Shown here one piece after another: positions 28,361 through 37,152 of a stretch of 64,000 nt of DNA. Source of the DNA: Clostridia bacterium (GTDB lineage Bacteria; Bacillota; Clostridia; Christensenellales; Borkfalkiaceae); assembly GCA_017463325.1 (NCBI GenBank), contig JAFTPK010000009.1:62001-126000 (forward strand), read 5' to 3'. The notes beneath the pieces were generated by a model. That model was not told the DNA's origin, ran no database searches, and saw only the letters and a list, made by a program, of their open reading frames with translations. Every line of letters begins with the position of its first letter. Position 1 is the first letter of the stretch. A program made the translations under genes and the position numbers.

Positions 28361-30867
28361 AAACAATATTTAGTAAAGCAAGAGAATTAAAGGCGAAAGT
28401 AAAGGCTTTGGAAAATAATGAGGAGGCAAAACGGCAAAACCGAATGCCGAGCGGCTGTTATTTTTTAAATCAGGACGAGATTCTTTGCTACAAGCGGGAA
28501 TTTGGCGACGGGCGTTATCCGTATTCCCGCGACGGGCTTACCCTTTGGGCGTACTCCTCGGGGAATTTTAAAATCGAGGAAAGCACCTTTAACGTCATTT
28601 TGGATTTTTGCGAAGGGAAGGAACCGAATTTATGCTTTTTTGCAGGGATTCAAACGGGGGAGGAATATTTTCCCGTTTCCTTAACGGGACTTGCCAAACA
28701 ACCTGTTGAGGAAAATGTGAAACGCTACACCGTTTACACGCCCGAGGCCTGTTATTATTTTACGGAAACGCCTGCTTTTACTGCTTGCGTTCGCGCGTTT
28801 GTTGACGAGAAAAAGAATATTCGTTTCACCGTCGCTATTATGAACGAACGGGAGGAGAGCCTTTCTACCTACCTTTCCTCGTACTTCAACTGTATGCTAT
28901 TGCATATGAATTACGAATATATTGAAACAAAATGGTACCGTCGCGCCAAAAAGACGGAGGACGGTTTTTCGGTGCGGGTATCGGAGTGTATCAACCGTTT
29001 GACCTATTTGCCGCATTACGCGTATATTGCGCGCGACGCAAAAGGGGAAACGGTGTATTCCACCACCTCGAAAACGGATTTCAACGGCAGTATGCACAAT
29101 CAGCTCTATGCCTCCACTCCTTTGCGGAAAGGGCGGTTTGAGAAAGAACAGGCGCGTACGGAATTTATTGACACGGCGATCGAGGGGGATATCATTCCGC
29201 TCGTTTTAAAGAAAGGAGAACAATACGCGGTGAGCTATACCCTGTCTGTGTCCGACGACGAAAAAACGTGCGAGCGTTTGGCTAAGGAGCGTATGACGAC
29301 GGAAGAGATAGATCGGCTGCTTTACGAGGAAAACGAAAGTGTGGTCGGGAAAAATATCCCCGACGTGACCTTGGTGGAATTCGAGGGAAAGGAGCTTTGC
29401 GACGTTTCCTTTAATTTCTTTTTGAAAAACGTATTCCGTCAAACGGAATTTTGTGCGCGCGCCAAGAACTATGCGGGACCTTTTATCGGAATTCGCGATA
29501 TTTTTCAACAGTTGGAAGCTGCGTTGATGTGGATTCCCGAATACTGTCGGGAAAAGATCGTAGAGGCGTTGAATTTTATCGGCGATAACGGCAGACCGCC
29601 CCGTCAGTATTCCTATCCTGCCTCCAAAAATACCCTCCCTGATATGGATATGCGGCCGTATGTCGATCAAGGGGTGTGGATTATTTCCACCGTGTATACG
29701 TATTTGTGTTATACGGGCGATTTCTCCATTTTGGACGAGGAATGCGGGTACTATAAATTCCCTTTCCACGCCATAGGCGTCGAGTTCAGCGCGGAGCGGG
29801 ATAGCGTGCTTGATCATTTACTCCGAATTTGTGAATTTTTAATTGCAAATCTTGATGAGGAAACGGGCTGCCTGCACGCTCTGTACGGCGACTGGAACGA
29901 TTCCTTGGACGGGCTGGGAAAAACGGAGGACGCCGACAAGGAATACGGCACGGGCGTGTCCGTCATGGCTACCTTGCAGTTTTATAAAAATTTGGGCGAG
30001 ATTATTGACGTTTTACGCCACGTTGGAAAGACGGAACGGGTAGCGCGTTACGAGGCGATCCGCGAAAGTATACGCAAGGGCTTGCAAAAACACGCTATCG
30101 TAAGAAGTGAGGAGGGCAAACGCAAAATCGTACACGGTTGGGGGGATAAAATGTCGCATAAGGTGGCGAGCTTTTGCGACGTAGACGGCTACGACCGCGA
30201 CAGCTTGACCTCCCATGCGTTTTGGGTGCTTTCAGGCGCTTTGGACTGGGATCAAACGTGGACGGAGGATATTTTATCGGTGTACGACAGGTTGGATTCC
30301 AAATATGGGATCAAGACGTTCGAGCCGTATTTCGGCAAGGATAACGACAAGGTGGGACGGCTGATCCGCTTACCGAAAGGGACGGCAGAAAACGGCGCCG
30401 TGTACATTCACGCAACGCTGTTTGCGATTTGGTCGCTGTTTGAAATGAAAGAACCCAAGCGCGCATGGGAGCAGCTTTTGAAGATCTTACCTCCCACGCA
30501 CGAACGGATTTCTACGACGCCGTTCATTATGCCGAATTCGTATGCGTTTAACGAGGAGTGCGGCTTTGACGGAGAGTCTATGAGCGACTGGTTTACGGGT
30601 AGCGGTTGCGTGCTCGTCAAGGTGTTGATGTGGTACGTGTTCGGGATTAAGGCTGATTTGAGAGGTTTAAGCGTCGAGCCGGCGAGCTATATTCCCTTTA
30701 AATACGCCTCGACGTCCTTGCAAGTGAAAGGCACGAGGATCGCCGTTCTCTACCAGAAAAAGGGCGGCGAAAGACGGTATTTGGTAAATGATAAACCCGT
30801 GGAGTGCGTGCGTTTTACAAATGAAGAACTGTGTGGCGAGCGAATTGTTGTTCAAATTTTTGATTAG
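28357..30867 (+). CDS. GH94-like glycoside phosphorylase
   Basis: An 836-residue cytoplasmic protein of the cellobiose/chitobiose phosphorylase family. These enzymes split beta-glucosides or beta-N-acetylglucosaminides with phosphate to give a sugar 1-phosphate. It has the family plan: N-terminal beta-sandwich with YPYSRDGLTLW, a helical linker, then an (alpha/alpha)6 barrel carrying DMDMRPYVDQGVWI and GDWNDSLDGLGK at about residues 510-521. In GH94 the Asp in the GDWND-type motif region is the general acid. Later lines AENGAVYIHATLFAIWSLFE and DWFTGSGCVLVKVLMWYVFG also match the family. The remaining sequence diverges from the well-known cellobiose enzymes, so the substrate is open. Next to a hexosaminidase and an amino-sugar kinase a chitobiose-like substrate is possible. 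Confidence 0.75.
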   Translation: MKTIFSKARELKAKVKALENNEEAKRQNRMPSGCYFLNQDEILCYKREFGDGRYPYSRDGLTLWAYSSGNFKIEESTFNVILDFCEGKEPNLCFFAGIQTGEEYFPVSLTGLAKQPVEENVKRYTVYTPEACYYFTETPAFTACVRAFVDEKKNIRFTVAIMNEREESLSTYLSSYFNCMLLHMNYEYIETKWYRRAKKTEDGFSVRVSECINRLTYLPHYAYIARDAKGETVYSTTSKTDFNGSMHNQLYASTPLRKGRFEKEQARTEFIDTAIEGDIIPLVLKKGEQYAVSYTLSVSDDEKTCERLAKERMTTEEIDRLLYEENESVVGKNIPDVTLVEFEGKELCDVSFNFFLKNVFRQTEFCARAKNYAGPFIGIRDIFQQLEAALMWIPEYCREKIVEALNFIGDNGRPPRQYSYPASKNTLPDMDMRPYVDQGVWIISTVYTYLCYTGDFSILDEECGYYKFPFHAIGVEFSAERDSVLDHLLRICEFLIANLDEETGCLHALYGDWNDSLDGLGKTEDADKEYGTGVSVMATLQFYKNLGEIIDVLRHVGKTERVARYEAIRESIRKGLQKHAIVRSEEGKRKIVHGWGDKMSHKVASFCDVDGYDRDSLTSHAFWVLSGALDWDQTWTEDILSVYDRLDSKYGIKTFEPYFGKDNDKVGRLIRLPKGTAENGAVYIHATLFAIWSLFEMKEPKRAWEQLLKILPPTHERISTTPFIMPNSYAFNEECGFDGESMSDWFTGSGCVLVKVLMWYVFGIKADLRGLSVEPASYIPFKYASTSLQVKGTRIAVLYQKKGGERRYLVNDKPVECVRFTNEELCGERIVVQIFD

Positions 30868-30879
30868 AAGGTGGAGAAA

Positions 30880-32118
30880 ATGATTTTTGACGTTAGAGAA
30901 TACGGAGCGGTGGCAGACGGGAAAACGTTGAATACGTTGGCAATCCAAAGCGCCGTGGACGAATGTGTAAAACAGGGCGGGGGAAGAGTGTTGATCGAGG
31001 GCGGTACCTTTCTTTGCGGAAGTATATCGCTGGGGGATAACGTAGAATTGTACGTGGCGGCGGGCGCGGTATTGCTAGGATCGCCGAATTGTGAGGACTA
31101 TCCCGAGCGAAAGGATTTAAAACACGTGGACAGCGAGTGGCTGCCGCGCAGGCAAAATACGGCTTTAATCGTAGCGGACGAATGTGAAAACGTATCCGTA
31201 TGCGGGCAAGGAAAAATTGACTGTAACGGGGATAAGTTCGTGTATTATTTTGGAGAAAAGGGTTGGAAATACCGTCGAATCCAAAAGCCGACGCCGCCGC
31301 GAGCGATATTCTTTGCGGGTTGTAAAAACGTGATAGTGGAAAATATCACGATAGAGAATTTACCTGCGGGTTGGACGTGTTGGGTGCACGATTGCGATTT
31401 CGTGCATTTTGATAAAGTGACCATCACCGCCAACGTAGATTACCCGAACAACGACGGAATCCATATCAATTGTAGCCGTAACGTGACCGTATCGAATTGT
31501 AATATCGTTTGCGGCGACGACTGTATTATCGTCCGCGCAAATAGCGTTTCGTTAAAGGAAAATAAGGTTTGCGAGCGGGTGTGCGTGACGAACTGTAATT
31601 TAACGAGCTATTCGGCGGGGATCCGTATCGGTTGGATCAACGACGGGGTGATTCGCAATTGCGTTTTTTCCAACCTTGTTATGACAGACACTTCCGTAGG
31701 GGTAAGCTGTTTGATACCCGACTGGGTAAACCGCGAAAACGGGGATACGGACGTAGGCAGGGAGTCAACGGTAGTGGAGAATTTAAGCTTTGACAATATC
31801 GTCATGCAGGGGATTTGCGGAGCGCCCATACGGGTAGAGCTTGGAGAAAAGGAGCACGTCAAGATTGCGTCGGTGCAAAATTTGTATTTTTCAAATATTT
31901 TTGCTAACGGTGCGTCCTTTTTCATGTTCCAAGGCAGGGAAGGGAACGTGATAGAAAACGTTCGGTTACGCAACTGTGAATTTGTGGTAACGAGCGGAAA
32001 AGAGATCAAGAATATCGAGGCGCACGGAGCGATTTGCGGGATATTCCGAGAGCCTGTAATTCGTTTTGTAAAGGGATTGCAGTTGGAGGGTGTAAGCTTT
32101 ACAACCAAGGAGGAGTAA
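30880..32118 (+). CDS. GH28 family pectinase-type glycoside hydrolase
   Basis: A 412-residue right-handed beta-helix protein. It opens with FDVREYGAVADGKTLNTLAI, the usual start of polygalacturonase and rhamnogalacturonase-like GH28 proteins. Catalytic Asp positions are kept: NNDGIHI at about 189-195 and CGDDCIIV at about 210-217. The conserved GHG histidine motif is not seen; the equivalent region reads SYSAGIRIGW. That replacement occurs in a distinct GH28-related group, so activity or linkage may differ from plain polygalacturonase. No signal peptide, so it works on imported uronic-acid oligosaccharides. I prefer ATG 30880 to the upstream GTG 30871 because AAGGTGG is the ribosome binding site. 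The gene lies 12 bases after the phosphorylase. Confidence 0.8.
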   Translation: MIFDVREYGAVADGKTLNTLAIQSAVDECVKQGGGRVLIEGGTFLCGSISLGDNVELYVAAGAVLLGSPNCEDYPERKDLKHVDSEWLPRRQNTALIVADECENVSVCGQGKIDCNGDKFVYYFGEKGWKYRRIQKPTPPRAIFFAGCKNVIVENITIENLPAGWTCWVHDCDFVHFDKVTITANVDYPNNDGIHINCSRNVTVSNCNIVCGDDCIIVRANSVSLKENKVCERVCVTNCNLTSYSAGIRIGWINDGVIRNCVFSNLVMTDTSVGVSCLIPDWVNRENGDTDVGRESTVVENLSFDNIVMQGICGAPIRVELGEKEHVKIASVQNLYFSNIFANGASFFMFQGREGNVIENVRLRNCEFVVTSGKEIKNIEAHGAICGIFREPVIRFVKGLQLEGVSFTTKEE

Positions 32119-32119
32119 G

Positions 32120-32761
32120 ATGTACGAAGCGAGGGTATTTGAGTATCAAGGAAAAAGGCTCGAATACGTGATTGACTATCCCGAGGGGTATTCACCCGAT
32201 CAGCGTTACCCCGTAATTTTATATTTGCACGGTTACGGTTTTGTAAACGGGGATATTGAGAAGATAAAAGCGGGATGTCCGTTACGGCGGGAGCGAATCC
32301 CGAGCGGTATGCCCTTTGTATTAATTGCGCCGCATTGTGATAAGACGAGCTGGGTATTAGAGTTTGAAACGCTTTGCGGCTTTATCGAGTACGTGTATAA
32401 CGCGGAGTTTTGCGATAAATCGCGGGTGTATCTTACGGGCAGCAGTATGGGCGGCTACACGGCGTGGCTTGCTTTAATGGCAAAGAAACAGGTATTTGCG
32501 GCGGCTGTAATTTGCTGTGGCGGCGGGCAATACTGGGCGAACTTCGAGTACGTGGATATGCCTATCCGTTTGGTGCACGGCGCGTTAGATCGGACGGTGT
32601 TACCGCGCGAAAGTGAGATTATGGCAGAGCGGATCAACGCAATCGGCGGCAAAGTGGAGCTTACCGTGCACGAAAGTTTAGCGCACGACGTCTGGACGGT
32701 GACGTTTAGCGACCCGAAGACGTACGAATGGTTGTTGTCGAATAAGAAGGAGATACTATGA
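32120..32761 (+). CDS. Alpha/beta-hydrolase, esterase (PHB depolymerase/LpqC-like)
   Basis: A 213-residue serine esterase of the alpha/beta-hydrolase fold. It has the oxyanion strand VILYLHGYGF, the nucleophile elbow GSSMGG at about residues 113-118, the acid in HGALDRTV and the catalytic His in SLAHDVW near the end. No signal peptide. In glycan operons such enzymes remove acetyl or other acyl groups from imported oligosaccharides so that glycosidases can act; that role is inferred from the neighbours. It begins one base after the GH28 gene and overlaps the next gene by four bases (ATGA). Confidence 0.85.
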   Translation: MYEARVFEYQGKRLEYVIDYPEGYSPDQRYPVILYLHGYGFVNGDIEKIKAGCPLRRERIPSGMPFVLIAPHCDKTSWVLEFETLCGFIEYVYNAEFCDKSRVYLTGSSMGGYTAWLALMAKKQVFAAAVICCGGGQYWANFEYVDMPIRLVHGALDRTVLPRESEIMAERINAIGGKVELTVHESLAHDVWTVTFSDPKTYEWLLSNKKEIL

Positions 32762-33918
32762 AAATAACGGATATAAAGACGTTCGTGGTAGATTGTTTCA
32801 GGACGAACTGGGTATTTGTAAAAGTATATACAGACGAAGGGATTACGGGCGTAGGCGAGGGGACGCTTGAATATAAAGAAAAAGCGTTAGTCGGCGCGAT
32901 CGAGCATATCAGGAGCTATTTAATAGGGAAAGACCCTCGTCAAATCGAAAAGCATTATCACGATATTTACCGTGACGCGTACTGGCGTGGCGGTGCGGTG
33001 CTTATGAGCGCATTATCCGCGGTGGAAATGGCACTTTGGGATATCTTGGGTAAATCTTTAAATGTACCTGTTTATCAGCTTTTGGGAGGCAAGGTCAACG
33101 AGGATTGCCGTATATATATCAACGGTTGGTTTGCAGGAGCAAAAACTCCCGAAGAATTTGGCGCAAAGGCAAAAGAGGCGGTAAAAAAAGGCGTCACGGC
33201 AATGAAGTGGGATCCGTTTGGAAAGAACTACTTGCAAATATCCAACAAGGATTTAGATACGGCTCTGAAATGTATTCAAGCGGTAAGAGAGGCGGTTGGC
33301 AACGAAGTGGATTTGCTTATCGAAGCACACGGCAGATTTGACGTACCGACGGGGATAAAAATTGCGCAGGAAGTAGCGCAGTTTAAGCCCCTGTTTTTGG
33401 AAGAACCGGTACCGCCGAATAATTTAGAGGCGTTAAAAGCGGTTCGGGACAAATCACCCGTAGCGATTTCGGCGGGGGAAAGACTGTATACCCGCTTTGA
33501 TTATAACGAGCTTTTTAGACTTCGTGCGGCAGATTACATTCAGCCTGATATATCGCACGCAGGCGGGATTATGGAGCTGAAAAAGCTTGCGGCGATCGCG
33601 GAGGCGAATTATATTCCGTTTGCGCCGCATAATCCAAGCGGGCCTATTGCGAACGCCGCGACGCTGCAAATTGCGGCGTGCTGTCCGAATTTCTGTATTT
33701 TGGAAATTATGTATTCGGACGTGGAGTACCGTAAGTTTATCACGAATGAAAACTTAGAGTATAAAGACGGGCGAATTAAGATAGGGAATAAGCCGGGGCT
33801 TGGGATCGAGCTGAACGAAGAGGAGTGTTTAAAGCACCCGTACGTAGAACACAATTTACGACATTATACGGGGGCATTGACGGACATACGTCCGCCCAAA
33901 ACGGAGTTTTATTTTTAA
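32758..33918 (+). CDS. Enolase-superfamily sugar acid dehydratase (galactonate dehydratase-like)
   Basis: A 386-residue mandelate racemase/muconate lactonising family protein. The N-terminal capping domain is followed by a barrel with metal ligands in the expected places: IEAHGRF (Glu near 187, with the His two residues later that usually serves as a base), FLEEPVPP (near 213) and SAGERL (near 237). The second His comes in APHNPSGP. In E. coli DgoD the first ligand is an Asp, while Glu is used here, as in several unassigned Firmicutes homologues. The reaction is therefore probably dehydration of a sugar acid to a 2-keto-3-deoxy acid, but the sugar acid is not certain. Overlaps the esterase gene by four bases. 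Confidence 0.82.
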   Translation: MKITDIKTFVVDCFRTNWVFVKVYTDEGITGVGEGTLEYKEKALVGAIEHIRSYLIGKDPRQIEKHYHDIYRDAYWRGGAVLMSALSAVEMALWDILGKSLNVPVYQLLGGKVNEDCRIYINGWFAGAKTPEEFGAKAKEAVKKGVTAMKWDPFGKNYLQISNKDLDTALKCIQAVREAVGNEVDLLIEAHGRFDVPTGIKIAQEVAQFKPLFLEEPVPPNNLEALKAVRDKSPVAISAGERLYTRFDYNELFRLRAADYIQPDISHAGGIMELKKLAAIAEANYIPFAPHNPSGPIANAATLQIAACCPNFCILEIMYSDVEYRKFITNENLEYKDGRIKIGNKPGLGIELNEEECLKHPYVEHNLRHYTGALTDIRPPKTEFYF

Positions 33919-33929
33919 CGAGGCAGGGC

Positions 33930-34715
33930 ATGAAGAAAACGGTTTTAGTAACGGGAGCTTGTATCAATACGGGCGTAGCGATCGTAGAAAGGTTTGCGAG
34001 CGAGGGTTGGAACGTTATTTTTACGGGCAGAAATAAGGAAAAGGTAGCGGTAGCGGAAAAGGCGTATCGCGAAAAATTTTTAGGCGTGCAGATCGAGGGC
34101 TACGCTATCAATTCTTTGCATGACGAACGGACGGTGGACGAAGAGAGTATAGATCAATTGTTTGCGGAGCTGGATAAAAAGGGGATATTCGTGGAATGTC
34201 TTGTTTTGAATGCAGCCGATCAAGGTCTTAATATGAAGATTTTTGAAAATCCGCTCACCGATTTTATGCGGGTAGTCAATACGAACGTTACATGGAATTA
34301 CGCGTTTGTGGAACGCGCAGCGAGGAGAATGAAAGAAAAAGGCGGGGGCAGCGTCGTGTTTATTAATTCAAATACGGCGTACCGTGCGATACCCGATCGA
34401 ATTGCATACGAGGCGAGCAAAGGCGGTCAGCTTGGGTTGATGCGGGGGCTTGCGTTGGATTTAGGGAAATACAATATCCGAGTAAATGCGGTACTGCCCG
34501 GAATGATCAAAACGGATCGTTGGGTAACGAACCCTGATTTTTATAAAGAGGTACCTTGTCGCTATACGCCGCTTGGCGACGTTGCGGTGGGAGCGGACGT
34601 AGCGGACGCGGTATGGTATTTTGCGGCGCACGCAAGGAACACGACGGGCGCGGAGCTTGTCGTGGACGGCGGAAACACAATTCAGATGTATCCGATCATT
34701 CCCAAAGAGGAGTAA
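33930..34715 (+). CDS. SDR family oxidoreductase
   Basis: A 261-residue short-chain dehydrogenase. It has VLVTGACINTGVAIVERF as the nucleotide-binding start, an NAAD-like line at LVLNAADQG, the catalytic Ser in FINSNTAYR, YEASKGG (Tyr and Lys of YxxxK) and the PGMIKTDRW end of the substrate loop. It is probably an NAD(P)-dependent oxidoreductase acting on a sugar or sugar acid together with the dehydratase 11 bases upstream. The frame opens at 33825, but the upstream part lies in the previous gene; ATG 33930 gives the family N-terminus. Confidence 0.85.
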   Translation: MKKTVLVTGACINTGVAIVERFASEGWNVIFTGRNKEKVAVAEKAYREKFLGVQIEGYAINSLHDERTVDEESIDQLFAELDKKGIFVECLVLNAADQGLNMKIFENPLTDFMRVVNTNVTWNYAFVERAARRMKEKGGGSVVFINSNTAYRAIPDRIAYEASKGGQLGLMRGLALDLGKYNIRVNAVLPGMIKTDRWVTNPDFYKEVPCRYTPLGDVAVGADVADAVWYFAAHARNTTGAELVVDGGNTIQMYPIIPKEE

Positions 34716-34716
34716 T

Positions 34717-35397
34717 ATGAAAATCACGTGGCTGGGACAGGCGGGCTTGCTTTTTGAAACGGAAGACAAAAAAATTTTAGTAGACCCCTATCTTTCCAAC
34801 AGCGTTGCAAAGCTGGAACCGCAAAATGTTCGTCGGGTGGCGGTGGACGAGCGTTTTTTACAAATCAAGCCGGACGTTATCGTGATTACGCACAATCACG
34901 CGGATCATTTGGACAAAGAAACGCTGTGCCATTATTTAGACGAAAACAGCGAAGTGACGGTGCTTGCGCCGAAGGGGGCATGGCAAGAAGTAAGAGGCTT
35001 TGGCGGGTCGAAAAACAATTACGTTCTATTTAATAGCGGAACGATTTGGACGGAATTAGGGATTGTTTTTCGCGCGGTGAAAGCGGAACATTCGGACGAA
35101 AATGCGATCGGAGTAATTATTTCTACGGAGGGAAAAAATTATTATATCACGGGCGATACGTTATATAGTGAAAAGGTTTTTGAAAGCTTGCCGAAGATAA
35201 AGCTCGACGTAGTTTTTTTGCCGATTAACGGCAAAGGCAACAATATGAATATTAGGGACGCGACGCGATTTTGCGAGCGCTTAAAGGTGCGGGCAGTACC
35301 GTTACATTTCGGAATGTTTGACGGGCTTGACCCCACTACGTTTTCTTACGAAAATAAAATTCTTCCCGTTTGCTATGGGGAGATAAAAGGAATTTAA
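34717..35397 (+). CDS. UlaG-like metallo-beta-lactamase-fold hydrolase
   Basis: A 226-residue MBL-fold protein. The N-terminus KITWLGQAGLLFET and the metal motif THNHADHLD (HxHxDH) are plain, with further ligands at KAEHSD, ITGDTLYS and PLHFGM. Length and sequence style match the UlaG group (L-ascorbate 6-phosphate lactonase and relatives), enzymes that open a sugar lactone or phosphate ester. In this operon a sugar-acid lactone is a reasonable substrate, by inference. GAGGAG ends four bases before ATG 34717; the longer frame upstream is within the SDR gene. Confidence 0.82.
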   Translation: MKITWLGQAGLLFETEDKKILVDPYLSNSVAKLEPQNVRRVAVDERFLQIKPDVIVITHNHADHLDKETLCHYLDENSEVTVLAPKGAWQEVRGFGGSKNNYVLFNSGTIWTELGIVFRAVKAEHSDENAIGVIISTEGKNYYITGDTLYSEKVFESLPKIKLDVVFLPINGKGNNMNIRDATRFCERLKVRAVPLHFGMFDGLDPTTFSYENKILPVCYGEIKGI

Positions 35398-35399
35398 AA

Positions 35400-36206
35400 A
35401 TGAAAAAAACGGAAAGACGCAATGAAAAGAGCATGAATTTGGATAAAATGTCAGCCATGGAAATCGTGCGGCTGATGAACGACGAGGACAAAGGAGTGGC
35501 TTATGCGGTGGAGCGGGCGTTGCCCGAGATCGCGGAAGCGGTGGAACGGATCGTGGGATCGATCAACGTCGGAGGTAGGCTCGTTTATATCGGAGCGGGA
35601 ACTTCGGGGCGTTTAGGCGTTTTGGACGCGAGCGAATGTCCGCCGACGTTCGGGATCCCGCACGGAGTAGTAGTCGGTGTGATTGCGGGCGGCAAGGAGG
35701 CGGTACGGAAAGCCGCGGAAGGTGCGGAGGACAGCGCGTGTAACGGTATTCGCGACGTACAGGAGCTGGGGCTTTGCGCCAAAGATACGATCGTCGGGAT
35801 ATCCGTTGCAGGGGACGCGGAGTACGTATGCTCGGCGTTAGAATATGCGCGGAGCGTGGGCGCGGTGACGGTTGCCTTGACCTGTAACGAGGACGCGAAG
35901 ATTGCTGAGATCGCCGAAATCGCGATCGTGACGGATACGGGCGCGGAGGTGTTGACAGGCTCTACGAGATTAAAGGCGGGTACCGCACATAAAATGGTAC
36001 TGAATATGCTTTCTACGGCGGTAATGGTGCGAACGGGAAAGGTGATTGAAAATTTAATGGTGAACGTGACCCCGACCAACGTAAAGCTGTTCAACCGAGC
36101 GGCGCGTATTTGCGACGCATTGACGGGGATCGGCGAAGAACGTGCGAAAGAGGAATTGAGTAAAGGTCGTACGCTAGTGGAGATCGTTGAGGAATACAAA
36201 AAATGA
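35400..36206 (+). CDS. murQ: N-acetylmuramic acid 6-phosphate etherase
   Basis: A 268-residue SIS-fold protein matching MurQ, which cleaves the lactyl ether of MurNAc 6-phosphate to give GlcNAc 6-phosphate and D-lactate. Seen: IGAGTSGRLGVLDASECPPTFG near residues 63-84, the VVGVIAGG and EDS lines, and LTGSTRLKAGTAHKMVLNML at about 186-205, all signature stretches. It is slightly shorter than E. coli MurQ (298) through a shorter N-terminus. The start is ATG 35400, two bases after the previous stop. It overlaps the following kinase gene by four bases (ATGA). The MurQ-kinase pairing is known from cell-wall recycling in Clostridium. Confidence 0.92.
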   Translation: MKKTERRNEKSMNLDKMSAMEIVRLMNDEDKGVAYAVERALPEIAEAVERIVGSINVGGRLVYIGAGTSGRLGVLDASECPPTFGIPHGVVVGVIAGGKEAVRKAAEGAEDSACNGIRDVQELGLCAKDTIVGISVAGDAEYVCSALEYARSVGAVTVALTCNEDAKIAEIAEIAIVTDTGAEVLTGSTRLKAGTAHKMVLNMLSTAVMVRTGKVIENLMVNVTPTNVKLFNRAARICDALTGIGEERAKEELSKGRTLVEIVEEYKK

Positions 36207-37132
36207 AGTATTACGTAGGTGTGGACGGTGGCGGCACGAAAACGGAGCTGGTTTGGACGGACGAAACGGGGCGGGTCGTTTTGAAAGAACGGCTTGGCGG
36301 TAGTAACCCGAACGATATCGGCAAAGAAAAAATGCTACGATTGCTGACGGACGCGATTAGGCAAAAACTGCCGTTTGATGCGGAGGCGGTGGATATCGGT
36401 ATGGGGCTTTCGGGGTTAGGCTTTGCGGGGTGTAAGGAAGAACTGATCGCCGCGCTTAAAAAGATAGATAAGGTAGGAGCTGTGGACGTTTGTAGCGACG
36501 TACAGATCGCCTTGGATTCGGCGTACGACGGGGACGGCTGTATCGTAATCGTTGGGACGGGCAGCGTTGGATATTTACGAAAGAACGGAAACTGCCGATT
36601 GATAGGCGGCGGCGGGTATATGATCGACCTATCATTGAGCGGGTATGATCTTGGTCGCGAGGTGCTGAACGCCGTATTGTCCGAGGCGGACGGCAGAGGG
36701 GAAAAAACGTTACTGACGGAGCTGTTCGAGGCGCAGCAGAATACGTCGGTCGGGCAGATCGTCAAGGAAGTGTATTTACGGGGGAAAGCGTTTGTGGCAT
36801 CCTTTGCGCCGTTGGTGTTTTTGGGATACGAGCAAAACGACCTCGTTGCGACAAGGATCTTGAAAAAATGCGTTTCTGACTTTGAAAGCCTGCTTTTGGG
36901 GGTGTATCGCGTATACGGAGCGGAACGTTGCGAAATTACTCTATTTGGTGGGCTGAGCAAGCGTTGGGAGGTGTTGTCGTCTTTCCTTTCGGAAGAAGTC
37001 AAAGAAAAAATTTCCTTTCGACGCGCGACGATCCCCGTAGTGTACGGGGCGTTGAAACGGATTGTGAAAGAGAGCGGCGGAAAATTTTTATCCAACTTTT
37101 TAAAAAGCTATGCCGCTTACGAAAATAAATAA
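36203..37132 (+). CDS. BadF-type amino sugar kinase (MurNAc/GlcNAc kinase, MurK-like)
   Basis: A 309-residue ASKHA-fold kinase of the BadF/BadG group. It has VGVDGGGTKTELVW as the ATP-phosphate loop at the N-terminus, NPNDIG, then IVIVGTGSVGYL at about 111-122 and a GGGGYMIDLSLSGYDLGREVL stretch (as separate short motifs). Clostridium acetobutylicum MurK, of the same family, phosphorylates both MurNAc and GlcNAc and sits beside MurQ. The same overlap arrangement here supports that role: the kinase makes MurNAc 6-phosphate for MurQ. GlcNAc kinase activity alone is the alternative. Confidence 0.85.
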   Translation: MKYYVGVDGGGTKTELVWTDETGRVVLKERLGGSNPNDIGKEKMLRLLTDAIRQKLPFDAEAVDIGMGLSGLGFAGCKEELIAALKKIDKVGAVDVCSDVQIALDSAYDGDGCIVIVGTGSVGYLRKNGNCRLIGGGGYMIDLSLSGYDLGREVLNAVLSEADGRGEKTLLTELFEAQQNTSVGQIVKEVYLRGKAFVASFAPLVFLGYEQNDLVATRILKKCVSDFESLLLGVYRVYGAERCEITLFGGLSKRWEVLSSFLSEEVKEKISFRRATIPVVYGALKRIVKESGGKFLSNFLKSYAAYENK

Positions 37133-37152
37133 TAAAAAAAGGAGAAAATGAA

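Noticed and set aside
36211..37095. Minus-strand frame of 294 codons opposite the kinase gene
   Set aside because: Ser/Pro/Thr-rich shadow of a gene with clear BadF kinase motifs on the plus strand.
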